Assembly (NCBI GenBank): GCA_003142185.1
Contig: PLOR01000009.1
Span: 20,058 to 84,057 of the forward strand
Direction of reading: 5' to 3'
From: Bryobacterales bacterium
GTDB taxonomy: Bacteria; Acidobacteriota; Terriglobia; Bryobacterales; Bryobacteraceae
Length of the DNA: 64,000 bases
Within the stretch, counting starts at the first letter, position 1, and each line of letters opens with the position of its first letter. Shown one piece after another: positions 1 to 7,754 of the stretch. The notes under the pieces are model-generated. The model saw only the letters and a program-made list of their open reading frames with translations, searched no databases and was not told where the DNA came from. Position numbers and translations under genes: made by a program.

Positions 1-308
1 CGCGGGTCGCGATAATGGCGCGGGCAATCGATCAGGCCGCCGTCGGCCGCCAGCAGTCCGAAATCGACGCCCCAGGTATCCACGCCGATCCCGGCCGGTT
101 TCACGTGCCGCTCGCGCCCGGCAATCGTGAGACCCTCGACGATTTCATGGAACAGGCGGAAGGCGTCCCAGTAGAGGCCGGAGGGCAACTCCACCGGCTG
201 GTTGGGGAAGCGGCGGATTTCTTCGATCTCCAACCGCCCGCCCACCAGGCTGCCCAGGATCACCCGCCCGCTTTCGGCGCCCAAATCTGCCGCAAGATAA
301 CTCGACAT
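1..308 (-). CDS. rhaB: Rhamnulokinase, N-terminal part (runs off left edge)
   Basis: Partial gene. The ATG is at 308 on the minus strand and the frame is open to base 1, giving about 102 codons. FGGY-family carbohydrate kinase that phosphorylates L-rhamnulose to L-rhamnulose 1-phosphate in cytoplasmic rhamnose catabolism. Visible marks are the N-terminal phosphate-binding motif DLGAESGR near residue 8 and the stretch GVDTWGVDFGLL near residue 81, both typical of rhamnulokinases rather than glycerol or xylulose kinases. The C-terminal ATPase half is outside the window. The family call is firm; the exact sugar rests on these two motifs. Confidence 0.85.
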   Translation of the reverse strand, partial: MSSYLAADLGAESGRVILGSLVGGRLEIEEIRRFPNQPVELPSGLYWDAFRLFHEIVEGLTIAGRERHVKPAGIGVDTWGVDFGLLAADGGLIDCPRHYRDP

Positions 309-390
309 GCTGCGGGCCATTGTAATTCCGCGCAGTGGTGGATTCAAATTCCATCCGCTTTGCCATCGCGCGACCCGCTTCCACTGAGAA

Positions 391-1179
391 TCACGCGCGG
401 GCGGCCGAAGGAGAAAGAACCGTCGGCAGTCGGCTCGGGTGAACCCGCGGATCGGCCTGCGCTGTTTTGAAGCGGGCAGTCGTGGAGCAAAGCTTATCTG
501 AATAAATCACGCAGTTCACGGCTGTCCAGGATTGATATCCAGGATTTGATGCGGATTGATGTGGTTCTTCCGCATCGAGCGTACCGTATTCGTGAGCCCC
601 AAACTCCTGAAAGCGGCCGTCATGCCAGCGATACCGAAAGCGCACAAATCCTGATGAGCAGCAATCACCCAACATTTTCTCAGGGTCAAGTAACTCGAAG
701 ACCAGCTTCCCACGTTCGCCGTAAACCTTATAGAGGCCGGAATGGGCACGGTCGCCGGTATGGCAATACGCTAGCAAATTCGGTTTTCCTTCAATAAATG
801 AGTAGATATACACGTAGTGGGTATTCTGGGTTCCCCCTGTTCGGTAGAGCAGCACTACTATTGCGTCTTCTTTGCCGTCTCCCGTCACGTCGGCAAACTC
901 CACGGACTGTAACGAAAAACCTGCATACTGGGTATACTCGCGTCCGTCCATAAAGAAGCTTGACGACTTCGTAAGGTCTTCTCCGTTTACTAAATGGAAA
1001 GGCTTTCTCTTCGAGTACCCATCCTTCGGATTTCCAAGCCATTTCAGCTCGCCATGCCCAAGAAGAGGGCCACTGAGCGGATAAGAGAAGTTCTTGAAGT
1101 CGACCTGACGAATGCCATTCTGAGCAGCGGCCAATCCAAAGGAGACACAAAACACTATTACAGACACCAGAGAACGCAT
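391..1179 (-). CDS. Secreted hypothetical protein
   Basis: 262 aa, with an N-terminal signal peptide (MRSLVSVIVFCVSFGLAAAQ) and then a soluble region. Met at 1179 is chosen as start because GGAGG lies 5 nt upstream; two upstream in-frame starts (1191, 1227) lack a proper site. The mature part contains FADVTGDGKEDAIVVL, which resembles an FG-GAP/VCBS-type calcium-binding DxDGDGxxD turn, so a repeat-propeller fragment is possible. I recognise no enzyme family. The C-terminal 30 residues are basic and low in conservation signals. Probably periplasmic or outer-membrane associated. Confidence 0.7.
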   Translation of the reverse strand: MRSLVSVIVFCVSFGLAAAQNGIRQVDFKNFSYPLSGPLLGHGELKWLGNPKDGYSKRKPFHLVNGEDLTKSSSFFMDGREYTQYAGFSLQSVEFADVTGDGKEDAIVVLLYRTGGTQNTHYVYIYSFIEGKPNLLAYCHTGDRAHSGLYKVYGERGKLVFELLDPEKMLGDCCSSGFVRFRYRWHDGRFQEFGAHEYGTLDAEEPHQSASNPGYQSWTAVNCVIYSDKLCSTTARFKTAQADPRVHPSRLPTVLSPSAARA

Positions 1180-1376
1180 CGCATCCTCCATTTCAACACC
1201 CGTTATAACATGCAGGTCTCTAACCACGAACCGCGACCACGAACCGGGGAGAGGTTACGCCTTTCCATCTTCCTGCCAGAGCGCAGACGAAGGTAAAGGG
1301 CAAAAGGGGGCAGCCCGGTCTGCGCGCTCGCCTGCCCCTTGCCGCCGATGCTTCAATCCAGTTAGAATCCCCAACC

Positions 1377-2327
1377 ATGAAGCTATCCCTCCTCGTCGTG
1401 CCGTTGCTCTGCTGCGTGCTCGCCTTCGCGGCGCCGGCTCCGCCCATCCCGGTCATCTTCGACACCGACATCGGCAACGATGTGGATGACTGCCTGGCGC
1501 TGGCCATACTCCACGGCTTCGCCTCGCGTGGCGAGATCCGTCTGGCCGCCGTCACCATCACCAAAGACAATCCGTGGGCAGCACGGCTGGCCTCGGCCAT
1601 CGACACCTTCTATGGCCGCCCCAACGTGCCCATCGGCGTGGTTCACGACGGCCAGACCAAGGATGATGGCTATCTCAAGAAGGCGCTCGATGCCGGGCAC
1701 TACCCTTATCGCGACCATCCGGAAGACGCGGTCACCGTGCTGCACCGCGTGCTCGAGTCGGAATTGGATTCCAGCGTGGTGATCGTCCAGGTGGGCTTCA
1801 GCACCAATTTGGCGCGCCTGCTCGATTCGCCGAGAGGCCGCGCGCTGGCCGCGCGAAAAGTGAATCGCCTGGTTTTGATGGCCGGCGATTTCGCCGGCCA
1901 TGGACCCGAGTACAACGTCAAGACCGATATTCCCTCCGCGCAGAAACTCGCCGCCGAGTGGCCCGGCCCGGTCTATTGGAGCGGGTTTGAGGTGGGCAGC
2001 ACCATCAAGTACCCGGCGCGCAGCATCGAGCGCGACTTCGGCCCGCCGGGCGCGAACCCGGTGGCCGACGCCTATCGTAACTACCTCACCATGCCCTATG
2101 ATCGCGAAACCTGGGACCTGACGGCCGCGCTCTATGCCGTGCGGCCCGCCGATGGCTACTTCACCGTCTCCCCGCCGGGCCGGGTCACGGTGGATGCGCA
2201 AGGCAAGACCGCCTTCACGCCGCAGGACGGCGGCCAGCATCACGTGCTTTCGGTCAACGATGCGCAGCGCGCGCGGATACTCGAAGCGTTCCTGTGGCTG
2301 TGCACGCAGCCGGCTCGCGCGCATTAG
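1377..2327 (+). CDS. Secreted inosine/uridine-preferring nucleoside hydrolase
   Basis: 316 aa. Hydrolyses the N-glycosidic bond of ribonucleosides to base plus ribose. A signal peptide (MKLSLLVVPLLCCVLAFAAP) indicates export, so it probably scavenges extracellular nucleosides. The calcium-binding signature DTDIGNDVDD lies at residues 29-38 and VTITKDN, the usual second strand, near residue 60. Length matches the family (about 310-350 aa including leader). The C-terminal ligand region (around residue 245, YDRETWDLTAALYAV) carries the conserved Trp-Asp. It stands alone between convergent and divergent neighbours, so no operon helps define the substrate. The exact base preference is unknown. Confidence 0.88.
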   Translation: MKLSLLVVPLLCCVLAFAAPAPPIPVIFDTDIGNDVDDCLALAILHGFASRGEIRLAAVTITKDNPWAARLASAIDTFYGRPNVPIGVVHDGQTKDDGYLKKALDAGHYPYRDHPEDAVTVLHRVLESELDSSVVIVQVGFSTNLARLLDSPRGRALAARKVNRLVLMAGDFAGHGPEYNVKTDIPSAQKLAAEWPGPVYWSGFEVGSTIKYPARSIERDFGPPGANPVADAYRNYLTMPYDRETWDLTAALYAVRPADGYFTVSPPGRVTVDAQGKTAFTPQDGGQHHVLSVNDAQRARILEAFLWLCTQPARAH

Positions 2328-2347
2328 GGCCGCGCCACGAGCTCCAA

Positions 2348-2758
2348 TCAGATTTTGACGCCGGGATATCGCGCCGCCATCCACTTCACGAATTTTTCCG
2401 GCGCGGCCATGGTGGAAAGCCGGCCTTGCCGCACCAACGCCCAATCGTCGAACTTGCCGGATTGCTTGATTTCCGCCAGCGTGGTGGGCGGCTCCAGGCG
2501 CCTGGTGAACTCCAGTTCCACTATCGCGGATTTCTTGTTCTTCGGATCGGGTCGCGGCTCGCCGCGTACGGTGGCCAGACCTACTACCGCGGAGTTGCCG
2601 CCGCTATGATAGATGAAGACCCGGTCGTCGGGCCGCATCTCAAGGATGGCGCGCACCGCCTGTGGATTAGTGACGCCATCCCACACAGTGCGCTGGTCGC
2701 GCTCCAGGTCGTCGAGCGAATAGGTTTCCGGATCGGTCTTGGCGAGAAAAGAAGCCAT
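2348..2758 (-). CDS. EVE (PUA-like) domain protein
   Basis: 136 aa, essentially a single EVE domain. It begins ASFLAKTDPETYSLDDL and carries the hallmark VWDGVTNPQAVRAI and VFIYHSGG strands; this fold binds modified bases in RNA or DNA. Size is normal for the stand-alone bacterial form. ATG at 2758 is preferred over TTG at 2764. The gene converges with the nucleoside hydrolase, with only 20 nt between the stops. In other bacteria such proteins are linked to translation or to modified-DNA sensing; nothing nearby settles which applies here. Confidence 0.85.
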   Translation of the reverse strand: MASFLAKTDPETYSLDDLERDQRTVWDGVTNPQAVRAILEMRPDDRVFIYHSGGNSAVVGLATVRGEPRPDPKNKKSAIVELEFTRRLEPPTTLAEIKQSGKFDDWALVRQGRLSTMAAPEKFVKWMAARYPGVKI

Positions 2759-2820
2759 AGCCAACTCTAGCAGGTCAAAAGAAGCCCGAAAGACGGTACC
2801 TTCAGCGCCAGATCAGATTT

Positions 2821-2860
2821 AGTTGTAGCGTCAAACTATATGGATGCTGTAAAGTTGTAG
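2821..2860. promoter_or_regulatory. Direct repeats upstream of corrinoid operon (putative operator)
   Basis: AGTTGTAG occurs twice, at 2821-2828 and 2853-2860, 32 bp apart (three helical turns), ending 11 bp before the first gene of the operon. The spacing suits a regulator bound cooperatively on one DNA face. No regulator gene is adjacent. I see no cobalamin-riboswitch-like structure in the roughly 110-nt leader. Confidence 0.3.
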
Positions 2861-2871
2861 GCATAGCGCCC

Positions 2872-4116
2872 ATGCAAATTCGCGACATTCGCGCCACCAC
2901 GGTGACGGTTCCGCTGGAAGCGCCGCTGCGCCACGCCAATGGCTGCCACTGGGGCCGCTTCGTGCGGACCATCGTGGAAGTGGAGACGGATAACGGGCTG
3001 ATCGGCCTGGGCGAAATGGGCGGCGGAGGCGAATCCGCCGAAGCCGTGTTCCGCGCGCTGAAGACTAGCCTCGTCGGACACGATCCGGCGCGCCTGGAGG
3101 AAATGCGGTTTCGCGTCGCCAATCCCACGGCATCGCTGTACAACAACCGGACGCAGGTGCTGGCCGCCCTCGAATTCGCCTGTCTCGACATCCTGGGCCA
3201 GGACTGGGGCGTGCCGGTCTCGGAAATCCTCGGCGGCCGCTTGCGCGACCGCGTCCGTTTCGCCACCTATGTTTTCTTTCGCTACCCGAATCCGCGCACG
3301 GGCGCGGGTGAGGTCCGCACCATTGACCAGGTGATTCGCCAGACGCGCGAATGGAAGCGGTGTTTCGGTTTCACCACTCACAAGTTGAAGGCCGGCGTGT
3401 TTCCGCCCGACTATGAGCTGGAAGTTTACCGCGCGCTGGCGGCCGCGTTTCCCGGCGACTCCTTGCGCTTCGACCCCAACGGCGTGTGGAGCGTGGAACA
3501 GGCCATCCGCTTCGGCCAGGCTATCGAAGATCTTCGCAACGACTACCTGGAAGACCCGGTTTTCGGCTTGAACGGCATGCGCCGCACGCGGCAGATGGTG
3601 CGTGTGCCGCTCGCCACCAACACCGTAGTTGTCAATTTCGAACAACTGGCCGCCAACGCGCTCGATACCGCGGTGGACGTGATTCTGCTGGACACCACTT
3701 TCTGGGGCGGCATACGGGCGTGCCTGAAGGCCGCCGCGGTGTGCGACACGTTCCAGTTGGGAGTCGCGGTGCATTCCTCGGGCGAGCTGGGAATCCAGCT
3801 TGCAACTATGTTGCATCTGGGCGCGGTGCTGCCCAACCTCACCTTCGCCGCCGACGCGCACTATCATCATCTGACCGATGACATCATCGAGGGCGGCCTG
3901 ATGCACTACGAAGACGGCGCCATCCGCGTGCCCGAAGGCCCCGGCCTGGGCGTGCGCCTCAACCGCGAAAAACTGCGCGAGTACGCCGAACTGTACCGCC
4001 GGCTGGGAGGCTACCCGTATGACCAGGACCCGGCGCGCCCCGGCTGGGCGCCGACGGTTCCCAACGACCGCTGGGCCGACCCGGCCGACGGCCGTCCGGT
4101 GGAGATTCCATATTGA
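2872..4116 (+). CDS. Enolase-superfamily dehydratase, glucarate-dehydratase type
   Basis: 414 aa, cytoplasmic. The expected reaction is Mg-dependent abstraction of the proton alpha to a carboxylate with loss of water from a sugar acid. All superfamily residues can be placed: the K171-L-K173 pair (KLKAG), metal ligands D201 (RFDPNG), E227 (LEDP) and N250 (ATNT), and the D274/H301 dyad ([17 protein letters not shown]). Asn as third metal ligand is the mark of the glucarate dehydratase subgroup rather than mandelate racemase. First gene of the block, 21 nt before the methyltransferase. Its substrate is not read from sequence; a uronic- or aldaric-acid derivative fits the family and the GH67 gene downstream. 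Confidence 0.82.
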   Translation: MQIRDIRATTVTVPLEAPLRHANGCHWGRFVRTIVEVETDNGLIGLGEMGGGGESAEAVFRALKTSLVGHDPARLEEMRFRVANPTASLYNNRTQVLAALEFACLDILGQDWGVPVSEILGGRLRDRVRFATYVFFRYPNPRTGAGEVRTIDQVIRQTREWKRCFGFTTHKLKAGVFPPDYELEVYRALAAAFPGDSLRFDPNGVWSVEQAIRFGQAIEDLRNDYLEDPVFGLNGMRRTRQMVRVPLATNTVVVNFEQLAANALDTAVDVILLDTTFWGGIRACLKAAAVCDTFQLGVAVHSSGELGIQLATMLHLGAVLPNLTFAADAHYHHLTDDIIEGGLMHYEDGAIRVPEGPGLGVRLNREKLREYAELYRRLGGYPYDQDPARPGWAPTVPNDRWADPADGRPVEIPY

Positions 4117-4137
4117 CCGCGATAAATAGAGACTGCC

Positions 4138-5208
4138 ATGCTGCCAGAACAATGGGAAATATTTAAACGAGCCGCCCGCCTCGAGAAACTGGACAAGATT
4201 CCGATGGCGTTGATCGTCGACAGCCCGTGGATTCCGGGTTATCTCGGCATCAAACATCTGGATTACTATCTCGACCGGGAAGTCTGGTTTGAGGCCAACC
4301 TGAAGATCATGCGCGAATTTCCGGACATCATCTTCATCCCATCCTGGTGGATGGAATACGGGATGGCGGCCGAACCATCGGTGCTCGGGGCGAAGATCAA
4401 GTTCTGGCAGGACAACACTCCCAGCGAATACCACACGCTGTATCGCCTGGAAGATATCGATCAGTTTCCGGAATATGAAGTGGAGGCCGACGCGTTCGCG
4501 GCCCTCACGCTGCACCGCATCGGCATGGAACGGCAGCGCATCCTGGACCACGGGTATATCCTGCCCATGGTGACTTCGCGCGGACCGCTCTGCACGGCCG
4601 GGTTCGTGCGCGGCACCACGGAGTTCATGATCGACCTGGTGGAGAATCCCGAGGGCGCGCACAAGCTGATCGACCTGTGTACACGGGTGGTGATCGACTG
4701 GCTCAAGGCGCAGCACAAGGCGATGGGCGACACGGTGGAGGGCATCTTCATCCTCGATGACATCGTGGGCTTCGTCAACGAGGATCATTACCTGGAGTTC
4801 GCGCATCCATATCTGAAGCGGATTTGCGATGCGTTTCCGGCGGACTGGGTCAAACTCTACCACAACGACGCCGAGGTGGATGCCTGCCTCGACCACCTGC
4901 CGGACGCAGGTTTCAATATGCTCAATTGGGGCAAGCAGCGCGACATTCGGGAAGTGAAGCGGCGGGTGGGCAAACGGATGTGCCTGATGGGCAATGTCAA
5001 TCCTCTGGAGATCGCGGTTCGCGGAACGCCCCGGGAAGTGAAGCGAGCGACGCTCGACGTGTTGGATGGCGCCGAGGGCGAGGGCATCGTTCTCTCGGTG
5101 GGCGGGGGAGTGAGCCCGGGCATGCCGCGCGCCAATATCGTGGCCATGCTGGAGGCGCTCCAGGAATTCAACGCGAGCCGCAACGGCGGAGGAGCGCGGC
5201 ATGGTTGA
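4138..5208 (+). CDS. URO-D-fold corrinoid methyltransferase (MTI-like)
   Basis: 356 aa. Belongs to the uroporphyrinogen-decarboxylase-like family, which includes the MtaA/MtbA and O-demethylase methyltransferases. It is unlikely to be HemE because it overlaps a corrinoid-protein gene by 8 bp and lacks the HemE N-terminal Arg-rich motif. Barrel marks include CTAGF (residues 152-156), DDIVGF (207-212), LYHNDAE (240-246), MGNVNP and the C-terminal SVGGGVSPG. The Zn site of MtaA-type enzymes, His-x-Cys, is replaced here by H242-N-D244, so thiol binding in that place is unlikely. Probably it takes a methyl group from a small substrate to Co(I) of the partner protein. Substrate unknown. Confidence 0.82.
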   Translation: MLPEQWEIFKRAARLEKLDKIPMALIVDSPWIPGYLGIKHLDYYLDREVWFEANLKIMREFPDIIFIPSWWMEYGMAAEPSVLGAKIKFWQDNTPSEYHTLYRLEDIDQFPEYEVEADAFAALTLHRIGMERQRILDHGYILPMVTSRGPLCTAGFVRGTTEFMIDLVENPEGAHKLIDLCTRVVIDWLKAQHKAMGDTVEGIFILDDIVGFVNEDHYLEFAHPYLKRICDAFPADWVKLYHNDAEVDACLDHLPDAGFNMLNWGKQRDIREVKRRVGKRMCLMGNVNPLEIAVRGTPREVKRATLDVLDGAEGEGIVLSVGGGVSPGMPRANIVAMLEALQEFNASRNGGGARHG

Positions 5209-5902
5209 TTACGCCCTGATGAACCAATGCCTCTATGAGGGCAAGGCCAAGGAAGTCGAGCAGATGACCAGGGACGCGCTGGCCGAGGGCCGCGCCGTGC
5301 AGGAAATCCTGAACGCAGGTTTGATTGCCGGCATGAGCGTGGTGGGCGAGGATTTCAAGCACAACGTGCTCTATGTGCCGGAGGTGTTGATCGCAGCGCG
5401 CGCGATGAAAGCGGGGATGGCGGTGTTGAAGCCTCTGCTGAGCGCCAAGGATAGCGGCGTCAGCCGGATCGGTGTGCTGCTGATGGGCACCGTGCGCGGC
5501 GACCTGCATGACATCGGCAAGAACCTGGTGTGCATGATGGCGGAAGGCGCCGGGTTCGAAGTGTACGATATCGGGGTGGATCAGAGCGTAGACAAATTCA
5601 TGGCCGCGGCGGCGAAATGCAGCCCGGACATCATCGGGATGAGCGCGCTGCTCACTACCACCATGACGTATATGAAGACGGTGATCGACGGTTTTGAGGC
5701 GGCCGGCCTGGGGAACATCAAGATGGCGGTTGGGGGCGCGCCGATCAGCCAGATGTTCGCCGACGAAATCGGCGCCGATGGATACGGCGCGAACGCTTCG
5801 GCCGCGGTCGACCTGTTTCTGCGGCTGGCCGCATCGAGGAAGCAAGATGGCGACCTACAAAATTCTGTACTGGCAGGAAATACCGGCACAAATCAAGGCT
5901 GA
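5201..5902 (+). CDS. Corrinoid (B12-binding) methyl-carrier protein
   Basis: 233 aa. Two domains: an N-terminal helical cap (1-88, like MtaC/MtbC and the MetH cap) and a Rossmann-like cobalamin domain. The cobalt-ligand motif D101-L-H103-D-I-G106 sits in GTVRGDLHDIGKN; SALLTTTM near 150 and GGAPISQ near 179 contact the nucleotide tail. It carries the methyl group between the URO-D protein and the acceptor enzyme. Start at 5201 follows GGAGG and overlaps the upstream stop. The last 30 residues overlap the next gene by 56 bp in another frame and look non-conserved, so the tail may be dispensable. Confidence 0.92.
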   Translation: MVDYALMNQCLYEGKAKEVEQMTRDALAEGRAVQEILNAGLIAGMSVVGEDFKHNVLYVPEVLIAARAMKAGMAVLKPLLSAKDSGVSRIGVLLMGTVRGDLHDIGKNLVCMMAEGAGFEVYDIGVDQSVDKFMAAAAKCSPDIIGMSALLTTTMTYMKTVIDGFEAAGLGNIKMAVGGAPISQMFADEIGADGYGANASAAVDLFLRLAASRKQDGDLQNSVLAGNTGTNQG

Positions 5903-6104
5903 GGACGATGCCGACGATGTGACCGTCGAGCTCCCCGCGAAATTCATGGAGCGCATCGATCGGCTGGCCGCCCAGCGGGGCCTGCAAGCGTCCGACGACT
6001 ATCTGGCGCAATGGCAATGGAGCGAGGAAGAGGAACGCGCGGGCTCGGCGCGCGAGGTGGCCGAAGCGGTGCGAGCCGAACTCGAAGCACAGGCCACCTG
6101 GTAA
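5847..6104 (+). CDS. Small PF13769-type protein of the corrinoid operon
   Basis: 85 aa, beginning MATYKILYWQEIPAQIKAE and containing the DYLAQWQW segment; this matches the small domain labelled Virulence_fact (PF13769), a name without functional meaning here. The domain recurs, as I recall, beside cobalamin methyltransferase and methylene-THF reductase genes in alphaproteobacteria, which fits this setting. Start chosen at 5847 because GAGGA lies 6 nt upstream and the conserved domain begins there. It starts inside the corrinoid gene (56-bp overlap), implying translational coupling. Acidic, soluble, no catalytic motif. Role unknown; a corrinoid chaperone or activator partner is a guess. Confidence 0.78.
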   Translation: MATYKILYWQEIPAQIKAEDDADDVTVELPAKFMERIDRLAAQRGLQASDDYLAQWQWSEEEERAGSAREVAEAVRAELEAQATW

Positions 6105-6116
6105 GACTCTCGAGTC

Positions 6117-7754
6117 ATGGCAGCGACCCTCATCATCAACGGACACGCCATCGAGGCCAGCCCCACGGCATCGATTTTCGATCACGCCGAAACCCTGGGC
6201 GTCCGCGTCCCCACTTCCTGCCACAAGCAGGGCAAGTGCCGGGAGTGTATGGTCGAGGTCACCGAGGGCGCCGAGCTTCTGTCGGATCGCACAGAAGAAG
6301 AGCGGCACCTCAGCGGCAAGTTCCGGCTCTCGTGCCGCACCCACGTGGCGGCGTCGAGCGGCGAGGTTCGTTGCCACACCATGCGGCGCGGGAACATGCG
6401 CGTCGAAACGGAGTCAGCGGGTCTCCCCGAGGGACTGCGCGGCGTCCATATCGATCCGGCGGTGGTTCGTAACGGGGAGCGCATCCTGCTTGACGGCGAA
6501 GAGATCGAGCGCGCTTCGGGTCCGCTCTACGGCCTCGCCATGGACCTGGGAACCACCACCGTGGTGCTGCGCCTTTTCGACCTGGAAACCGGCGCCCGCA
6601 TCGCCGACGCGTCGTTCGAAAACCCGCAGCGGTTCGGCGGTTCCGACGTGATGTCGCGCATCCATTACGATTGCTCGCATCCGGGCAAGCTGCTGCGGCG
6701 GACGCTGGCCGGTTACCTGAGCCACGCGATCGAGGAATTTCCGGTCGACCCGCTCAGCATCTACGAGATGGTGGTGGTGGGCAATTCCACCATGCGCGAT
6801 CTGTTTTTCGGTCTCAGCGTGTATTCGATCGGGCAGAACCCGTACCGGTCCATCACGGAAATCGAAATGGCCGAAGGCAAGCGCGCAACCACCAGCCTGA
6901 GTATGACCGGCCGGCGTGCTTTGCTGCCGATTCATCCGCGGGCGCGCGTTTATGGCGCGCCGATCATCAGCGGCCATGTGGGCGCCGACGCTGCCGCCTG
7001 CCTGCTGGCCGTCGACATGGCGCACGAAGACCGTTTGATCGCGATCATGGATATCGGCACCAACACCGAATTGATTGTCGGCAATCGCCATCGCATACTG
7101 GCGGCGTCGTGCCCGGCGGGACCGGCCTTCGAGGGTGGCGCGATTGCCTGCGGCATGCCGGCGCTCGACGGCGCAATCGAGGACGTGACGGTGGACGCCG
7201 CCGGCGGTATTCAAGTGCGCGTGATCGGCGGCGGGCCACCCCAGGGCATTTGCGGGAGCGGACTGATCGCGATCCTGAGCGAGTTGCTGCGCACCGGCCG
7301 GATGAACGAACTGGGGCGATTCGTAGATGGCGGGCGCATAACACTGGACCCGCAGGGTGCCGTATTCTTCCTCGAGAACGACGTCAGCGAACTGGCACAG
7401 GCTAAGGGCGCTCACGTGGCGGGCCTCCAGGTGGTGGCCGGCAGTTACGGCGTCGAGTTCGGCGATATCGAGGTCTTCTACCTGGCCGGAGGGTTCGGGC
7501 GCAACCTGTCCGTACCGGCGGCCACCCGCATCGGGCTGATCCCGAATTTGCCGGCCTCCCGGGTGGTGCAGGCCGGGAATGCGGCCATCGAGGGCGCGTC
7601 GATGATGCTGCTCTCGATGGCCAAGCGCAGCGAACTGGAGGAAATGGTCCGCAGGGTCGAGCACTGTCGCCTCGAAACTCATCCGCATTTCTTCGATTTC
7701 TTCGTCGAGGGATGCCAGTTCAAACTCCTCGAAGCGGTCGAGGTGCCCGGATGA
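6117..7754 (+). CDS. Reductive activator of corrinoid protein (2Fe-2S + ASKHA, RACE/RACo type)
   Basis: 545 aa. It re-reduces cobalt that has slipped to the inactive Co(II) state, using ATP. Residues 1-85 form a plant-type ferredoxin domain with ligands C35, C41, C44 and C73 (spacing C-x5-C-x2-C-x28-C). A linker follows, then an actin-like ASKHA ATPase from about 135: YGLAMDLGTTTVV, VVGNSTM, IMDIGTNTELIV, GICGSGLI and LAGGFG are the phosphate and adenosine motifs of the RACo family. Length (about 550-650 in homologues) is normal. It follows the PF13769 gene by 12 nt and overlaps the next gene by an ATGA. Confidence 0.92.
   Translation: MAATLIINGHAIEASPTASIFDHAETLGVRVPTSCHKQGKCRECMVEVTEGAELLSDRTEEERHLSGKFRLSCRTHVAASSGEVRCHTMRRGNMRVETESAGLPEGLRGVHIDPAVVRNGERILLDGEEIERASGPLYGLAMDLGTTTVVLRLFDLETGARIADASFENPQRFGGSDVMSRIHYDCSHPGKLLRRTLAGYLSHAIEEFPVDPLSIYEMVVVGNSTMRDLFFGLSVYSIGQNPYRSITEIEMAEGKRATTSLSMTGRRALLPIHPRARVYGAPIISGHVGADAAACLLAVDMAHEDRLIAIMDIGTNTELIVGNRHRILAASCPAGPAFEGGAIACGMPALDGAIEDVTVDAAGGIQVRVIGGGPPQGICGSGLIAILSELLRTGRMNELGRFVDGGRITLDPQGAVFFLENDVSELAQAKGAHVAGLQVVAGSYGVEFGDIEVFYLAGGFGRNLSVPAATRIGLIPNLPASRVVQAGNAAIEGASMMLLSMAKRSELEEMVRRVEHCRLETHPHFFDFFVEGCQFKLLEAVEVPG

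Noticed and set aside
15-470. Plus-strand frame at the left edge
   Set aside because: It is antisense to the rhamnulokinase reading, which has clear FGGY motifs.
1383-2444. 353-codon minus-strand frame opposite the nucleoside hydrolase
   Set aside because: Arg/Gly/Ala-rich shadow of a conserved enzyme.
2765-2871. Cobalamin riboswitch before the corrinoid operon
   Set aside because: The gap is only about 107 nt and shows no B12-box-like sequence or multibranch structure.
2836-5202. 788-codon open frame on the minus strand opposite the enolase and URO-D genes
   Set aside because: His/Arg/Gln-rich, no recognisable domain, fully antisense to two clear enzymes; a by-product of high GC in third positions.
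4138-5208. Annotation as HemE (uroporphyrinogen decarboxylase in haem synthesis)
   Set aside because: It overlaps a corrinoid-protein gene, lacks the N-terminal HemE Arg motif, and has the HND pattern of the methyltransferase branch.
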